Positions 63,447 to 64,000 of a stretch of DNA of 64,000 nucleotides are shown here, piece by piece. The position numbers and the translations under genes are program-made. The notes under the pieces were generated by a model. That model did no database searches. It saw only the letters and a program-made list of their open reading frames with translations, and had not been told where the DNA came from. The stretch spans positions 62,001-126,000 of the forward strand of contig NZ_ML708615.1 in assembly GCF_008831305.1 (NCBI RefSeq), in the 5' to 3' direction. The stretch's first letter is position 1. Each line of letters starts with the position of its first letter. The DNA comes from Kocuria coralli. GTDB taxonomy: Bacteria > Actinomycetota > Actinomycetes > Actinomycetales > Micrococcaceae.

Positions 63447-63698
63447 ATGGCGATCGTGGTGGACATCGATGTCATGCTGGCGCGCCGGAAGATGTCGGTC
63501 GGCACGCTGGCCGGGCTGATCGGGATCACGCCGGCGAATCTCTCCGTCCTGAAGAACGGGCGCGCGAAAGCCGTGCGGTTCTCCACCCTGGACGCGCTGT
63601 GCGAGGCGCTGGACTGTCAGCCGGGTGACCTCCTGAGATGGGCCTCGGACGAGGGGGCGCCCGCAGACTCCCACGAGGAAGCGCGTTCCGGGAGGTAG
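63447..63698 (+). CDS. Cro/CI-type helix-turn-helix regulator (YozG-like)
   Basis: An 83-residue protein that is one HTH domain: VDIDVMLARRKMSVGTLAGLIGITPANLSVLKNGRAKAVRFSTLDALCEALDCQPGDLL. This is the partner type usually encoded with DUF2975. It starts directly after the DUF2975 stop, so translation is coupled. It probably autoregulates via the inverted repeat at 62890-62927. Confidence 0.93.
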   Translation: MAIVVDIDVMLARRKMSVGTLAGLIGITPANLSVLKNGRAKAVRFSTLDALCEALDCQPGDLLRWASDEGAPADSHEEARSGR

Positions 63699-63821
63699 AG
63701 GCAGGAGTCACACGGGTCCACGGCAGGTCGGGCGGAGTGGCTGGCGAGCACTCGGAATCGCGCACCGCGGTCGTTAAGCTGAGGAGAAGCACTTCGAGGG
63801 ACTTCCGAAGGAGGCCTCGCC

Positions 63822-64000
63822 ATGAATGCGCTCTCCCCGCGCCTCACCGCGATCGTCGATGCTCTTCCCCTGGAACCTGGCATGCGGGTCCTTGAGATCG
63901 GCGGCGCCCCGGGCGCGGCGGCCAGAGCCGTCGCGCGTCGTATCAAAGATGGCCACATCGTCGTGATCGACCGATCCGCCAAAGGTGTCGCCTTGATCCA
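63822..64000 (+). CDS. SAM-dependent methyltransferase, N-terminal part (3' end outside window)
   Basis: About 59 codons are visible before the window ends. The start MNALSPRLTAIVDALPLEPGMRVLEIGGAPGAAARAVARRIKDGHIVVIDRS shows the class I SAM-binding motif LEIGGAPGAAA with an acidic residue (VVIDRS) at the end of strand 2. GAAGGAGG precedes ATG 63822. The substrate is unknown and the rest of the gene is not seen. Confidence 0.88.
   Translation, partial: MNALSPRLTAIVDALPLEPGMRVLEIGGAPGAAARAVARRIKDGHIVVIDRSAKGVALI

Noticed and set aside
63447-63698. Antitoxin of a toxin-antitoxin pair
   Set aside because: The partner encoded upstream is a four-segment DUF2975 membrane protein, a known stable pairing, not a toxin.

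Overview
The window is about 64 kb of high-GC DNA with dense gene packing, start/stop overlaps of the ATGA/GTGA type, frequent GTG starts and strong GC bias at third codon positions. This suggests a high-GC actinobacterium, probably of the Micrococcales. The ring-cleaving dioxygenase closely resembles, from memory, the Brevibacterium fuscum / Arthrobacter homoprotocatechuate enzymes, so a Brevibacterium- or Arthrobacter-like host is plausible, but genus is a guess. I saw no rRNA, tRNA, CRISPR array, integrase or insertion sequence.

Layout, 1-18 kb: the 3' end of an ABC-class ATPase, a formate/nitrite transporter, a flavin-fold protein and a hexapeptide acetyltransferase come first. A 6.4-kb minus-strand operon follows (pxpA, pxpB-pxpC fusion, biotin carboxylase-BCCP fusion, YcsI-like DUF1445 protein, YcsG-like NRAMP relative). 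It resembles the Bacillus ycsFGI-kipIA operon with an added biotin carboxylase. It faces a GntR regulator translationally coupled to a two-gene ABC system. Then come an aldo/keto reductase, a YtrA-type regulator with its ABC transporter, and recQ.

18-36 kb: a YdhK lipoprotein behind a CsoR-like site lies next to an IdeR-box-controlled siderophore uptake operon, whose first permease gene carries a +1 frameshift. After an MFS/arginase-like/aromatic monooxygenase operon there is a homoprotocatechuate meta-cleavage cluster: IclR, a fused FAH-RraA protein, GntR, hpaE, hpaD, hpaH and hpaI. Together these would take 3,4-dihydroxyphenylacetate towards succinate semialdehyde and pyruvate.

36-50 kb: a TRIC channel, an AGCS amino-acid symporter with a universal stress protein and GntR regulator, and a DUF3100 transporter beside a 5'-truncated M20 amidohydrolase. 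Next are a tyrosine phosphatase, a flavin monooxygenase divergent from a GAF regulator, a lipoprotein, a hydrolase and a TipA-like MerR regulator with a textbook 19-bp-spaced promoter.

50-64 kb: TetR/DHFR-like divergent pair, GH3 hydrolase, methyltransferase, a TetR-glycosyltransferase-FAD oxidase-MFS group that looks like small-molecule modification and export, a PIG-L deacetylase, a FAD monooxygenase with a BASS transporter, PspC, a DUF2975/HTH pair behind a large inverted repeat, and the start of a methyltransferase.

Recurring non-coding structure includes a family of three related 56-bp intergenic palindromes (two perfect, one degenerate), several long perfect terminator hairpins between convergent genes, and three-copy short tandem repeats directly upstream of the ribosome binding sites of three genes.
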